This document shows, in pieces, positions 1 through 7,335 of a stretch of DNA of 20,219 bases. Made by a program: the position numbers and the translations under genes. The notes under the pieces were generated by a model that saw nothing but the letters and a program-made list of their open reading frames with translations, searched no databases and had not been told where the DNA came from. Source of the DNA: WLMZ01 sp043747765 (GTDB lineage: Bacteria; Actinomycetota; Acidimicrobiia; Acidimicrobiales; Ilumatobacteraceae); NCBI GenBank assembly GCA_043747765.1, contig JAYTOM010000427.1, positions 1 to 20,219 of the forward strand, given 5' to 3'. Each line of letters opens with the position of its first letter. The stretch's first letter is position 1.

Positions 1-131
1 AGCGTGCTCGTTGCCTTCTCGGCAGTTGCCTTGCCCGAGGTCTTCACCTGAAGGTCGGCGATCTGATCCTTGAACTGCGCGATCCGGTCGTCGCTGCCCA
101 TGGCTCCTGGTGCGGATGATGTTGCGGTCAT
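1..131 (-). CDS. Unidentified protein, N-terminal part only (runs off left edge)
   Basis: An open frame starts at the ATG at 131-129 and stays open to the window edge (43 full codons). The protein begins MTATSSAPGAMGSDDRIAQF and continues as a polar, Lys/Asp/Gln-rich stretch with no signal peptide or membrane segment. The start is supported by an ATGA overlap with the stop codon of livF and by an AAGGGA-like ribosome site a few bases upstream inside livF. The same ATGA coupling joins livG and livF, so this gene is very probably the next member of the importer operon and co-translated with it. I do not recognise the family; the visible piece is too short. It could be a soluble enzyme or accessory protein acting on the imported substrate, but that is a guess from position only. 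Confidence 0.6.
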   Translation of the reverse strand, partial: MTATSSAPGAMGSDDRIAQFKDQIADLQVKTSGKATAEKATST

Positions 132-928
132 GTCTGTCCCTTTCCGCCGAGGTAGGCAGATGAAAGCTCTTCGGCAAGTTCGTCGGGAGCGCCGACGCGT
201 GTGATTCTTCCGTGGAGCATGATGGCAGCTCGGTCGGCGATGCCCAGAACCGTCCGCGCGAACTGCTCGACCACGAGAACGGAGACGCCCGATTGGGCAA
301 CCTGGGCAACGATTTCATACAGGCGCCCGACGATCAGCGGCGCCAGGCCCATCGACAACTCGTCGAGCAGGAGTACGGCTGGATTGGTCGACAGTGCTCG
401 GGCCATCGCGAGCATCTGCTGTTCACCACCGGACATCGTTCCGGCCAACTGCGTCCGCCGGTCGCCGAGGCGCGGAAAGCGCTCGTAGGCAATCGCTTCG
501 ATGTCCGCCAACTTGGCGCCCGTATGGGTACACATCATCAGGTTCTCGCGCACGGACAGGTTCGGGAATATCCCCCGGCCTTCGGGAATCGTGCACAACC
601 CGATGCGCGCGAGCTTGTCTGCACTGACGCCGCACACGGAACGGCCGGCAAGCCGGACGTCGCCCGTCGTGACCGGCAGTAGTCCCGCACAGACCTTGAG
701 ACTGGTCGATTTCCCACCGCCGTTCGGACCGAGGAGCGCGAGCACTTCGCCGCGCATCACCGTCAGGGAGAGACCGTGCAACACCTCGATGGTGCCATAG
801 CCGGCGCGCACGTCGACCAATTCGAGAATCGGTTCCGATTTCGGATCGTTGACCATCACGGTCAAGTCGGTGTGCTGGAAGGGGGCGATGTCGGCCACCT
901 CGATGCCAGTCCGATTCACATCCGTCAT
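128..928 (-). CDS. livF: Branched-chain amino-acid-type ABC transporter ATPase, LivF family
   Basis: This is one of the two cytoplasmic ATPases that drive a HAAT-family importer. Visible motifs in the 266-residue protein are Walker A GPNGGGKST at 67-75 (Gly replaces the usual Ala), the LivF-type PEGR in the Q-loop region at 115-118, the signature MSGGEQQ at 165-171 and Walker B VLLLDE at 185-190 followed by LSMGLAP. VVEQ at 219-222 has Gln in place of the switch His, which is normal for LivF. The ATG at 928 overlaps the livG stop as ATGA, so I keep it. It leaves about 30 residues ahead of the first ABC strand, slightly long for LivF (usual length about 235). An in-frame Met at residue 25 is an alternative start. 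The gene ends in another ATGA junction with the next gene. The substrate cannot be told from the ATPase. Confidence 0.93.
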   Translation of the reverse strand: MTDVNRTGIEVADIAPFQHTDLTVMVNDPKSEPILELVDVRAGYGTIEVLHGLSLTVMRGEVLALLGPNGGGKSTSLKVCAGLLPVTTGDVRLAGRSVCGVSADKLARIGLCTIPEGRGIFPNLSVRENLMMCTHTGAKLADIEAIAYERFPRLGDRRTQLAGTMSGGEQQMLAMARALSTNPAVLLLDELSMGLAPLIVGRLYEIVAQVAQSGVSVLVVEQFARTVLGIADRAAIMLHGRITRVGAPDELAEELSSAYLGGKGQT

Positions 929-1662
929 GCGTTTTGATCCTCACCGAGATAAGCATCCAGAACTGCCTGATTGGTCTGGATCTCCGACGGCTTGCCGGCG
1001 GCGATGATCCGACCGAAGTCGAGCACCTGGATGAACGAACACACTTTCATGACCAATGACACATCGTGCTCGACGAGCAGGATCGCCGTGCCCTCCTCGC
1101 ACAGATGCAGGAGCAGTTCACCGAACTCGTCGGTTTCCTGTTCGTCCTGACCGGAGGCCGGCTCGTCCAACAACAGGATTCGCGGACGGGTCATCAGCGC
1201 CCGTCCCATCTCGACTCGCCGGGCCATGCCCGTTGGGATCTCGGAGACGTCGCGGTCAGCGAGATGGGAGAGCCCCATCAGATCGAGGACCTTGCCGCAT
1301 TCGTCGCTCGGGTCGACGCGGCCGCGTCGACTGCCCCAGCGGTTGCGGATCTCGCCGGCGACCTGGATGTTTTCGCGCACGGTCAGCGATGTGAACAGCT
1401 CGAGACGCTGGAACGTACGCGCCACTCCGCCCCGTGCCCGTTTGAACGGTGGCAGGTCGGTGATCTCCTTGTCGTCGAGCAGAATCACGCCGGACGTCGG
1501 CTCGAGCAGGCCGGTGATGCAGTTGAAGAGGGTCGTCTTGCCTGCGCCGTTCGGTCCGATGAGGCCGGTGATCGCACCAGCCTCAGCAGTGATGTCAACC
1601 GAGTTGAGCGCCATTGCCCCGCCGAACTTCATCGCGACGCCGCGACATTCAAGAAGTGACAC
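925..1662 (-). CDS. livG: Branched-chain amino-acid-type ABC transporter ATPase, LivG family
   Basis: This is the second importer ATPase, 245 residues from the chosen start. It shows Walker A GPNGAGKT at 36-43, Q-loop ARTFQRLELF at 81-90, Walker B ILLLDEP at 162-168 and the switch His in VEHD at 197-200. The signature is degenerate: IPTGMARRVEMGRAL at 142-156 where LivG proteins usually have a form of LPYGQQRRLE; such drift is seen in LivG-like subunits. I chose the GTG at 1662 because a GGAGG site lies six bases upstream and homology begins there. The frame stays open to an ATG at 1806, but that extension lies inside the permease gene and reads as out-of-frame translation. The gene overlaps the permease end by 14 bases and livF by ATGA, so translation is probably coupled along the operon. 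Confidence 0.92.
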   Translation of the reverse strand: MSLLECRGVAMKFGGAMALNSVDITAEAGAITGLIGPNGAGKTTLFNCITGLLEPTSGVILLDDKEITDLPPFKRARGGVARTFQRLELFTSLTVRENIQVAGEIRNRWGSRRGRVDPSDECGKVLDLMGLSHLADRDVSEIPTGMARRVEMGRALMTRPRILLLDEPASGQDEQETDEFGELLLHLCEEGTAILLVEHDVSLVMKVCSFIQVLDFGRIIAAGKPSEIQTNQAVLDAYLGEDQNA

Positions 1663-3928
1663 GGGAAACCTCCGGAGCTGGGGGGACGATGCCGAGGGCG
1701 TTGTCGAGCATCGCCTGATCGGACAACCTGAACGGTCGACCGAGACCGATCTGATCGAGGCTTTCGCCGTGCACGGCAAGTTCCTCGTCGGCGAACCGGT
1801 CGGCATAGAGGGCCTTGATCACCAGCGGTACCACCACGACCGAGACGAGCACGATCATCGCGAACGTCCAGTTGCCAATGGCATGACGCCAGGCAAGGAC
1901 CCACAATCCAACAAGTCCAACGGCCCACACCGCAGCGGCCGCAGGTGCCCGACGGAGCGGTCGGAAACCGTCCATGATCTGTTGAGCGATACCGCTCGGG
2001 TTCTTGCCGAGACCGATGCCGACGAGAGCCGGGCCGACGAACTTGGTGAAGTTGCCGAGCACAGAGACGAACAGCCAGTGCACGGACGGATAGTCGTGGC
2101 CGAGTTTGGCCAGGACGTTCGGACCGACCACACTCAGCACACTGAGGAAGATGCCTGCCAGGAGCGCGCCACTGACGTATCCGATACCACCGACCACGGC
2201 GATCATGAACAGGGTCAGGCTGTTGAATCCGTCGAACCCGTTGTTGTTCGCCAACGTGCGCTGTTGGCATGCCCACATCAGTCCGCCGAGGCCGGAGATT
2301 CCCGACGAGAGCATGAACACGCTGAGCTTGAGCCGGGTGACGTTCAGGCCGAGCGTTGCACAGGCGGCCGGGCTGTCCTTCATCGCCACGACCATCCGAC
2401 CGTACGCGCTGCGCCGCAGTGCGATCAGACCGACACCGATGACGGCGAACATGATGGTCATCAGCATCAAGAAGTTGCGTTGATCGTTGAAGTTGATTCC
2501 GAACCAGTGTGGTCTCGGGATGGTCAGCGAGCCGGTCGTGAAGAAGTTGACGGTGAACTTCAGGCCGAGGACGTTGGCCTTCAACGCCGCTGTCTGCAAG
2601 AACACGAGTTGGTTGACGACGATCCCGAATGCGAACGTCGCCAGCCCGAGATACAGCCCGCGAAGTCGAAGCGCCGGCAATGCGATGAGGCCGCCGACAA
2701 TTGCGCAGATGCAAATCGCGAGCAGGATTGCCGGGACCGAGAGCGAGGTCTTCGTGGCCAGACCGCCGGGGCCGACATCGAACTGCCAGGCGGCGATCAG
2801 CGCAATCCCCGCGAAGGTGAAGATGGCCAAGTTGATCTCGCCCGCGTACCCGGTCAGCAAGACCAGCGAGATCGCCAGAAGCGACAACGCCATTCCATTG
2901 GCGAGGCTGATCACGGCCGAGCCCGACATCAGCTTCTGGAGCAGGAAGATGACCGCGACCAAGACACCCGCCCAAGCAACCGCCTGTTTCATGCTGGGCA
3001 CGTGGAACCGTTCTCGCGTCCTGGCGACGATGGCCCCACGAAGACGGTCCTGCGGAAGAATCAGGAGGGCACCGAACAGCAGCAGGGCCGGGATTGCGTT
3101 GCGCAGGTTGCGCAATGCCAGCCAGCGCTGACCGGCGTCGGAGACCCAGTCGAAGTAGAGCTTCGACAGGCCGAGCACCATCGCACCGACGTAGGTGAGG
3201 GGGATGCTGCGCAGCCGGCCGACGATGGCCGCCGGGTACGCATCGAAGATCAGCAGGGTGAGCGCGAAGATCTGCAGGGCGCCCTGCTGCGGCGACAGGA
3301 GCACACCGGCCAGGCCGGCCAGCGCAGCGCCGACCGCCCAGCTGAACATGCTCATCCTGTCCGGCCGGCCGCCGTTCAGCATCAGCAACGAGCGGTCGTC
3401 GACCGTTGCCCGCATCGTGACGCCCATTCGGGTCCTGAACAACAGGACGTACAAGGCCCCGGCGATCAGAACGGCAAGTGCGACGCCGATCAACTGGTGA
3501 TAGAACACAGCCTGACCGAGGATGTCGATCTTGCTGCCGCCGAAGAACTTCTTCGGCACGATGTTGCGGCTACCACCGCGGAACCAGATCCACGTGGCGG
3601 CGCCGTTGACGCCGAGCAGCAGCGCAATCGGCGTGACGAGTCGCGTGACTTCGCTGGTTCCGCTGAGACCTCGGATGACCACGATCTCGAGCAGCAGACC
3701 GATCATCGGAGCGAAGAACAGGATCGTCAGCACCAGCGCGATCGGTGCCGGGACACCCCAATCGAATCGCAACTGCCAGTAGATCAATGCACTCATCGTC
3801 GCGACCGCCCCGTGCGCGAAGTTGAACACGCCAGACGTCGAGTAGGTGACCACCAGGCCCGTCGCCGCGATTGCGTAGACGGACCCGAGGCACAACCCGA
3901 GCACTGTGTAGGCAAGGAAGTTCTGCAT
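1649..3928 (-). CDS. Fused LivH-LivM permease of a branched-chain amino-acid-type ABC importer
   Basis: The 759-residue protein carries both membrane subunits of a HAAT importer in one chain. Residues 1-300 are LivH-like: GLCLGSVYAIAATGL near the start, NFAHG at 36-40, and a coupling (EAA-type) loop RTRMGVTMRATVDDRS at 165-180. Residues about 320-680 are LivM-like: LLTGYAGEINLAIFTFAG at 357-374, ALRLRGLYLGLATFAF at 419-434, and a coupling loop RRSAYGRMVVAMKDSPAA at 505-522. After the LivM core there is an extra tail with two hydrophobic stretches and a soluble C-terminus of about 60 residues. Separate LivH and LivM proteins total about 600-650 residues, so the tail is the unusual part. Fused permeases are known in Actinobacteria. 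It starts 40 bases after the binding-protein gene, with GAGG ahead of the ATG, and its end overlaps livG. Confidence 0.93.
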   Translation of the reverse strand: MQNFLAYTVLGLCLGSVYAIAATGLVVTYSTSGVFNFAHGAVATMSALIYWQLRFDWGVPAPIALVLTILFFAPMIGLLLEIVVIRGLSGTSEVTRLVTPIALLLGVNGAATWIWFRGGSRNIVPKKFFGGSKIDILGQAVFYHQLIGVALAVLIAGALYVLLFRTRMGVTMRATVDDRSLLMLNGGRPDRMSMFSWAVGAALAGLAGVLLSPQQGALQIFALTLLIFDAYPAAIVGRLRSIPLTYVGAMVLGLSKLYFDWVSDAGQRWLALRNLRNAIPALLLFGALLILPQDRLRGAIVARTRERFHVPSMKQAVAWAGVLVAVIFLLQKLMSGSAVISLANGMALSLLAISLVLLTGYAGEINLAIFTFAGIALIAAWQFDVGPGGLATKTSLSVPAILLAICICAIVGGLIALPALRLRGLYLGLATFAFGIVVNQLVFLQTAALKANVLGLKFTVNFFTTGSLTIPRPHWFGINFNDQRNFLMLMTIMFAVIGVGLIALRRSAYGRMVVAMKDSPAACATLGLNVTRLKLSVFMLSSGISGLGGLMWACQQRTLANNNGFDGFNSLTLFMIAVVGGIGYVSGALLAGIFLSVLSVVGPNVLAKLGHDYPSVHWLFVSVLGNFTKFVGPALVGIGLGKNPSGIAQQIMDGFRPLRRAPAAAAVWAVGLVGLWVLAWRHAIGNWTFAMIVLVSVVVVPLVIKALYADRFADEELAVHGESLDQIGLGRPFRLSDQAMLDNALGIVPPAPEVSRVTS

Positions 3929-3968
3929 GTTGCCTCAACTGCTCCAGTGCTTCATCGTGGGTGACGTG

Positions 3969-5525
3969 CTACTGACCGGTGAATTGCTGCGAGATGCGAT
4001 TGGCGTCCAGTTTGGCTTGGGCCAACGCGGGAACGCCGACGACCTTGGCGACCCACGTCGGGTCACAGTCGAACGTACCGGGCTTGGCCGGAGCGATCCG
4101 CTTGTACGAGGTACCGACCAGCTGCAGCAACACGTTGCATGCCGGGGGATGATTCGCACCTGGGTCACTTTCGCCGTGAAGGCCGTGTCCGGTCCACTTG
4201 TGCGTGTTCTTCAAGTTGGTCAGTGTGCACGCTCGGGTCAGCTGGGCGCCGCACGCAGATGCGGCAGTTGCCCACAGCAAGAACGACGAGGTCGCCTGGG
4301 CACCGAGGACCGACGTGTCGCCGTGAGCGGCCTTGACCAGGTCGAGATAGTCCTTGGTGGCCGGATTGACGCCGGCTTCCTCGAATGGAACGAAGCTCAT
4401 CCGGGTGTACACCTTGTTGAGTGCCCCGTCGGTGTTGGCAGCCGCACAGCCAGCTTCGTAGTGATTCGTGTCGGTGATGATCGGAACGTCGAAGCCGTTG
4501 GCCTTCGCGGTCTGCGCGAACAACTGCAGGTTGGGCAGGCACGAGCCCGCCCAGTACACGGCCGTCGAGCCTGCAGCCTGCAATTGCTTGACGAACGGGG
4601 TCCAATCGGTCTCTCCGGTGATCGAGTATTCGAGGTTGGTCTCGGAGAACGCCCAACCGAATGCACCGGCAGTGGCGACAACCTTGTCGCGGGTCTCCTG
4701 CGTGGCCGAGTAGTTGCCGACGAGCATGCCGACATGCTTGACCGCATCGCCGAGCAACGCCGTCGTCTGCGCGAACTCTCCAGCCGGCGTCTCGTCGGCG
4801 GGGTTCGGAACACCCTGGTAGACGTCCTTACCCATCGCGAATGCTGCGCTGACGCTGTAGGCGGGAACGGCCGGGAGCTTGCACCCGAGCCTGATCTCTT
4901 CCTGGTTACCGTCGAAGGCCCAGCCTTCGCCGACAAGGAAGAAGTTCTTGCCGTCGCACGCACCCTGGATCGCCGGACCGATGTTCAGCAGCGCGGCATC
5001 GAAGTAGTTGAGCGTGATCTTGCGCCCGTTGATGCCACCGAGATCGTTGCACTTGGCGACCAGCGCCTTCACCGCGTCGGTGATCTCGTGGTCGAGGCCA
5101 GGCGATCCGGCGTAGCCGGCGTCATCACCCGAGGCAATACTGATTGCCTCTTTGGTGACCCCGACCTCGGTTCCGTCATCGGTGTTGGTGCCGCTGCCGG
5201 AACTACACGGCCACGGTGCATCACCGAACATCGGACCGGCTACCACGGCTGCTGACGTCGTCGTGGTCGCGCCCGACGGTGCCGTCATGGTCGCGCCCGA
5301 CGGTGCCGTCGTGGTCGCGGCCGTCGTGGTCGCGCCGGAGCCGGCCGTCGCCGTCGTGGACGAGGCAGCGGTCGTGGCCACCGTGCTCCCCGCCGCTGGC
5401 GACGCCGTTGTGGCGGTGCTCGCGGCGGTGGTTGCGGTTGCACTGCTGCGATCTTTTCCGCATGACGACGCCACGATGGCGAGCGTCATGAACGCAGCAA
5501 CAAACCGAACTGAAGTACTTCGCAT
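3969..5525 (-). CDS. Periplasmic-type substrate-binding lipoprotein of the HAAT importer, paralogue 1
   Basis: An exported solute receptor (type I periplasmic-binding fold, Liv/amide class), 518 residues, encoded just upstream of the permease. The start at 5525 gives a lipoprotein signal: MRSTSVRF, a hydrophobic core, and lipobox ASSC with Cys22. A G-rich ribosome site (GGGGGGAA) precedes it. The frame is open 38 codons further upstream, but that part lacks signal-peptide character. Residues 28-95 are a Thr/Ala/Ser linker, probably a wall-spanning spacer. The folded domain begins at GPMFGDAPWPC (about 97). It has ISIASGDDAGY, LGGINGR and FVKQLQAAG, typical of this family. Ten cysteines in the mature domain all align with those of the upstream paralogue. 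By eye the domains are roughly two-thirds identical. The ligand is unknown; branched-chain amino acids, amides or aromatic acids are all possible. Confidence 0.92.
   Translation of the reverse strand: MRSTSVRFVAAFMTLAIVASSCGKDRSSATATTAASTATTASPAAGSTVATTAASSTTATAGSGATTTAATTTAPSGATMTAPSGATTTTSAAVVAGPMFGDAPWPCSSGSGTNTDDGTEVGVTKEAISIASGDDAGYAGSPGLDHEITDAVKALVAKCNDLGGINGRKITLNYFDAALLNIGPAIQGACDGKNFFLVGEGWAFDGNQEEIRLGCKLPAVPAYSVSAAFAMGKDVYQGVPNPADETPAGEFAQTTALLGDAVKHVGMLVGNYSATQETRDKVVATAGAFGWAFSETNLEYSITGETDWTPFVKQLQAAGSTAVYWAGSCLPNLQLFAQTAKANGFDVPIITDTNHYEAGCAAANTDGALNKVYTRMSFVPFEEAGVNPATKDYLDLVKAAHGDTSVLGAQATSSFLLWATAASACGAQLTRACTLTNLKNTHKWTGHGLHGESDPGANHPPACNVLLQLVGTSYKRIAPAKPGTFDCDPTWVAKVVGVPALAQAKLDANRISQQFTGQ
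5264..5311 (-). repeat. 24-base tandem repeat (two copies) in the lipoprotein linker
   Basis: Two head-to-tail 24-base units at 5264-5287 and 5288-5311 differ only at the last base. In the coding frame they encode APSGATMT and then the related APSGATTT within the linker of the binding protein. The unit length is a multiple of three, so copy-number change would alter linker length without breaking the frame. The repeat is absent from the paralogue's linker. Confidence 0.9.
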
Positions 5526-5562
5526 CAAAGGATTCCCCCCGGGACAGGTCATTGGACGAGTC

Positions 5563-5590
5563 ACGGTAACAGAATCTGATACACCGTCAG
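5563..5590 (-). promoter_or_regulatory. Candidate sigma-70-type promoter of the paralogue 1-permease-ATPase operon
   Basis: On the minus strand, CTGACG (5590-5585) and TACCGT (5568-5563) are separated by 16 bases. The likely mRNA start lies about 30 bases ahead of the ATG at 5525. The distance from the -10 box to the start codon (38 bases) almost matches the box found for paralogue 2 (37 bases), which is the main reason to believe it. No strong terminator hairpin is seen in the rest of the 129-base gap, so read-through from paralogue 2 is also possible. Confidence 0.5.
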
Positions 5591-5599
5591 AAATCAGAT
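5574..5599. promoter_or_regulatory. Inverted repeat over the promoter, candidate operator
   Basis: ATCTGAT (5574-5580) and ATCAGAT (5593-5599) form a perfect 7-base dyad with a 12-base spacer. On the minus strand the candidate -35 box lies between the two half-sites and the downstream half-site falls in the -35/-10 spacer. That geometry suits a dimeric repressor that blocks polymerase. No matching dyad is seen at the paralogue 2 promoter, so the two genes may be regulated differently. The binding protein is unknown. Confidence 0.45.
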
Positions 5600-5654
5600 G
5601 GGACAATGATTTGCGGGGTTTCAAGAGGACCGGGAGCACTCGAATACGGCCTGG

Positions 5655-7226
5655 TCAGCCCGGTGTGAACTGCTGCGAGATGCGGTTCGGATCCAGTTTC
5701 GCGGCCACGAGGGCAAGTGTGCTGGGGATCTTGACGACGTACGCCGGGTTGCAATCGAAAGTTCCCGCAGCGGTCGGCACGACACGGTCGTACTTCGTGC
5801 CAGCGAGCTTCAGTAGAGCCGTGCAATCGGTCGGATGGTTGGCGCCAGGGTCGGTCTTGGAGTAGAGACCGTGACCAGTCCAGTCATGAACGTTCTTGAG
5901 GTTGCCGATTGCACAATCACGGGTCAGCGTGTCGCCACAAGACGATGCAGCGGTCGCCCAGAGCAGGAAGGACGAGGCGGCCGTGGCGCCCAGACCTGAC
6001 ACCCCGCCACCACTCGACTTCATCAGATCGAGGTAGTCCTGAACTGCCTTGTCCGTGCTGGCTTCTTCGAACGGAACCGCTGAGATACGGACATACAGGT
6101 TGTCCATCGCTCCGTCGGTGTTCGCAGCTGCACACGCTGCCGAGTAGTGATTGGCCTCGGCCAGCACGGGGATGTTCAGGCCGTTGGCCTTGGCCGCCTG
6201 CATGAACAGCTGCAGGTTCGGCAGGCACGTACCGGACCAGTAGATCGCGCCGGCGCCGGCAGCCTGGAGCTGCTTCACGAACGGAGTCCAGTCAGCTTCA
6301 CCGATCGGGTTGTACTCGATCGTCTTCGACACCCAGTTCCAGCCAAACGTCTCCGAAGCAATGACCGCCTTGTCTCGCGACTCCTGCGTGGCGGCGAAAG
6401 CGCCGACGAGGGCCGCTGCCTTCTTCACCCCGTCGGGGAACAGCTTGGCGAACTGCGCGTACATTCCGGCGGTCGTTTCGTCGGACGGTCCGGGTGTCGG
6501 AGCGAACACGTCCTTGCCATGCGCGAACGCAGCACTGACGGCGTACGCCGGAACGGCCGGGAGGCCGCAGCCGAGGCGAATCTCCTCCTGTGCGACGTCG
6601 AGCGCCCAGCCTTCGCCGACGAGGAAGAAGTTCTTGTCGTCGCAGGCTGACTGCATTGCCGGGCCGACGTTGAACAACGCTGCGTCGTAGTAGTTCAGCT
6701 TGATCTGGCGACCATTGATCCCTCCGAGTGCGTTGCACTTGGCGATCATTGCCTTCATCGCATCGGTCATTTCGCTGTTCAGACCGGGCGCACCCGGGTA
6801 GCCGGCATCGTCGCCGGCGGCGATGCTGATCGATGTCTTGGTCACGCCTGGCGTCGAGCCGTCATCCGCGTTCTTGCCGTCACCGGCTCCGCACGGCCAT
6901 GGACCATCGCCGAAGCTCGGACCGGCGGGAACGGTCGTCGCCGTCGGCGCCGTGGTGGTCTGCACCGGTGCAGTCGTGGCGATGGATGAGCCAGTGGTGG
7001 TCGTCGTGGCAGACGGTGACGTCGATCCGCTCGACGGGGTGGTCACACCCGAGGCAGCCACCGTGGTCGGTACCCCAGTCGTCGGTACTGCAACGGACGT
7101 GGTCGCCACAGCTGTCGTGGCCGGCGCAACCGACGACGGGGTCGCGACGCGGGATTTGCCGCAGGAAACGGCGAGAAGTGCACAGACAACGGGAACTGCC
7201 GCATGACGAAAACCAGAACGACGCAT
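5655..7226 (-). CDS. Periplasmic-type substrate-binding lipoprotein, paralogue 2
   Basis: A second HAAT-type solute receptor, 523 residues. The start at 7226 gives MRRSGFRH, a hydrophobic core and lipobox AVSC with Cys22. A run of seven G just upstream is the ribosome site. The 64 codons open before it read as non-coding. Residues 28-102 are a Thr/Val/Ala/Pro/Ser linker. The domain from GPSFGDGPWPC (about 102) matches paralogue 1 along its full length, ending in nearly the same tail (NRISQQFT). All ten cysteines are conserved. There is no permease or ATPase of its own, so it most likely shares the downstream importer and may broaden its ligand range; alternatively it is a sensor or redundant copy. 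Differences cluster around the middle (for example ETTAGMYAQF against ETPAGEFAQT). It lies 108 bases after the cyclase gene on the same strand. Confidence 0.92.
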   Translation of the reverse strand: MRRSGFRHAAVPVVCALLAVSCGKSRVATPSSVAPATTAVATTSVAVPTTGVPTTVAASGVTTPSSGSTSPSATTTTTGSSIATTAPVQTTTAPTATTVPAGPSFGDGPWPCGAGDGKNADDGSTPGVTKTSISIAAGDDAGYPGAPGLNSEMTDAMKAMIAKCNALGGINGRQIKLNYYDAALFNVGPAMQSACDDKNFFLVGEGWALDVAQEEIRLGCGLPAVPAYAVSAAFAHGKDVFAPTPGPSDETTAGMYAQFAKLFPDGVKKAAALVGAFAATQESRDKAVIASETFGWNWVSKTIEYNPIGEADWTPFVKQLQAAGAGAIYWSGTCLPNLQLFMQAAKANGLNIPVLAEANHYSAACAAANTDGAMDNLYVRISAVPFEEASTDKAVQDYLDLMKSSGGGVSGLGATAASSFLLWATAASSCGDTLTRDCAIGNLKNVHDWTGHGLYSKTDPGANHPTDCTALLKLAGTKYDRVVPTAAGTFDCNPAYVVKIPSTLALVAAKLDPNRISQQFTPG

Positions 7227-7262
7227 GAAATCCCCCCCGAGATTCGGTGTGATGGTGCGGGC

Positions 7263-7291
7263 ACCGTAACACGTTCTCGGCAGCCAGTCAG
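7263..7291 (-). promoter_or_regulatory. Candidate sigma-70-type promoter of binding-protein paralogue 2
   Basis: On the minus strand, CTGACT (7291-7286) and TACGGT (7268-7263) are separated by 17 bases. The -10 box ends 37 bases from the ATG at 7226. The region around the -10 box (GTTACGGTG) matches the paralogue 1 promoter (GTTACCGTG), consistent with duplication of gene and promoter together. Confidence 0.5.
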
Positions 7292-7311
7292 GGCCGTTCG
7301 CTGGATTTGAG

Positions 7312-7335
7312 GAGAAAGAACTAACGGTTGTTCTC
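7312..7335 (-). terminator. Weak hairpin at the end of the cyclase gene
   Basis: GAGAA (7312-7316) pairs with TTCTC (7331-7335) and AAC (7319-7321) with GTT (7327-7329) around a five-base loop, with a small internal bulge. It overlaps the cyclase stop codon. The minus-strand sequence after it is pyrimidine-rich but has no clear T run, so it may be a weak terminator or have no function. Confidence 0.25.

Noticed and set aside
157..161. TGEA instead of TGES in the P-type ATPase as an inactivating change (these coordinates are protein residues; the bases are about 17167-17181)
   Set aside because: The same TGEAD form occurs in mycobacterial CtpE as I recall it, so it is a subfamily trait, not damage.
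1629..2975. A 448-codon second frame on the minus strand inside the permease gene
   Set aside because: Arg/Gly/His-rich sequence without motifs; it is a shifted reading of the permease.
1226..3964. A 912-codon open frame on the plus strand, antisense to the permease and livG genes
   Set aside because: The translation is dominated by Arg, Asp, Gln, His and Glu with no fold-like pattern, while the opposite strand encodes a clear permease. Long antisense frames are expected opposite high-GC genes.
3927..5255. A 442-codon plus-strand frame opposite binding-protein paralogue 1
   Set aside because: Mirrors the coding periodicity of the real gene; no recognisable domain.
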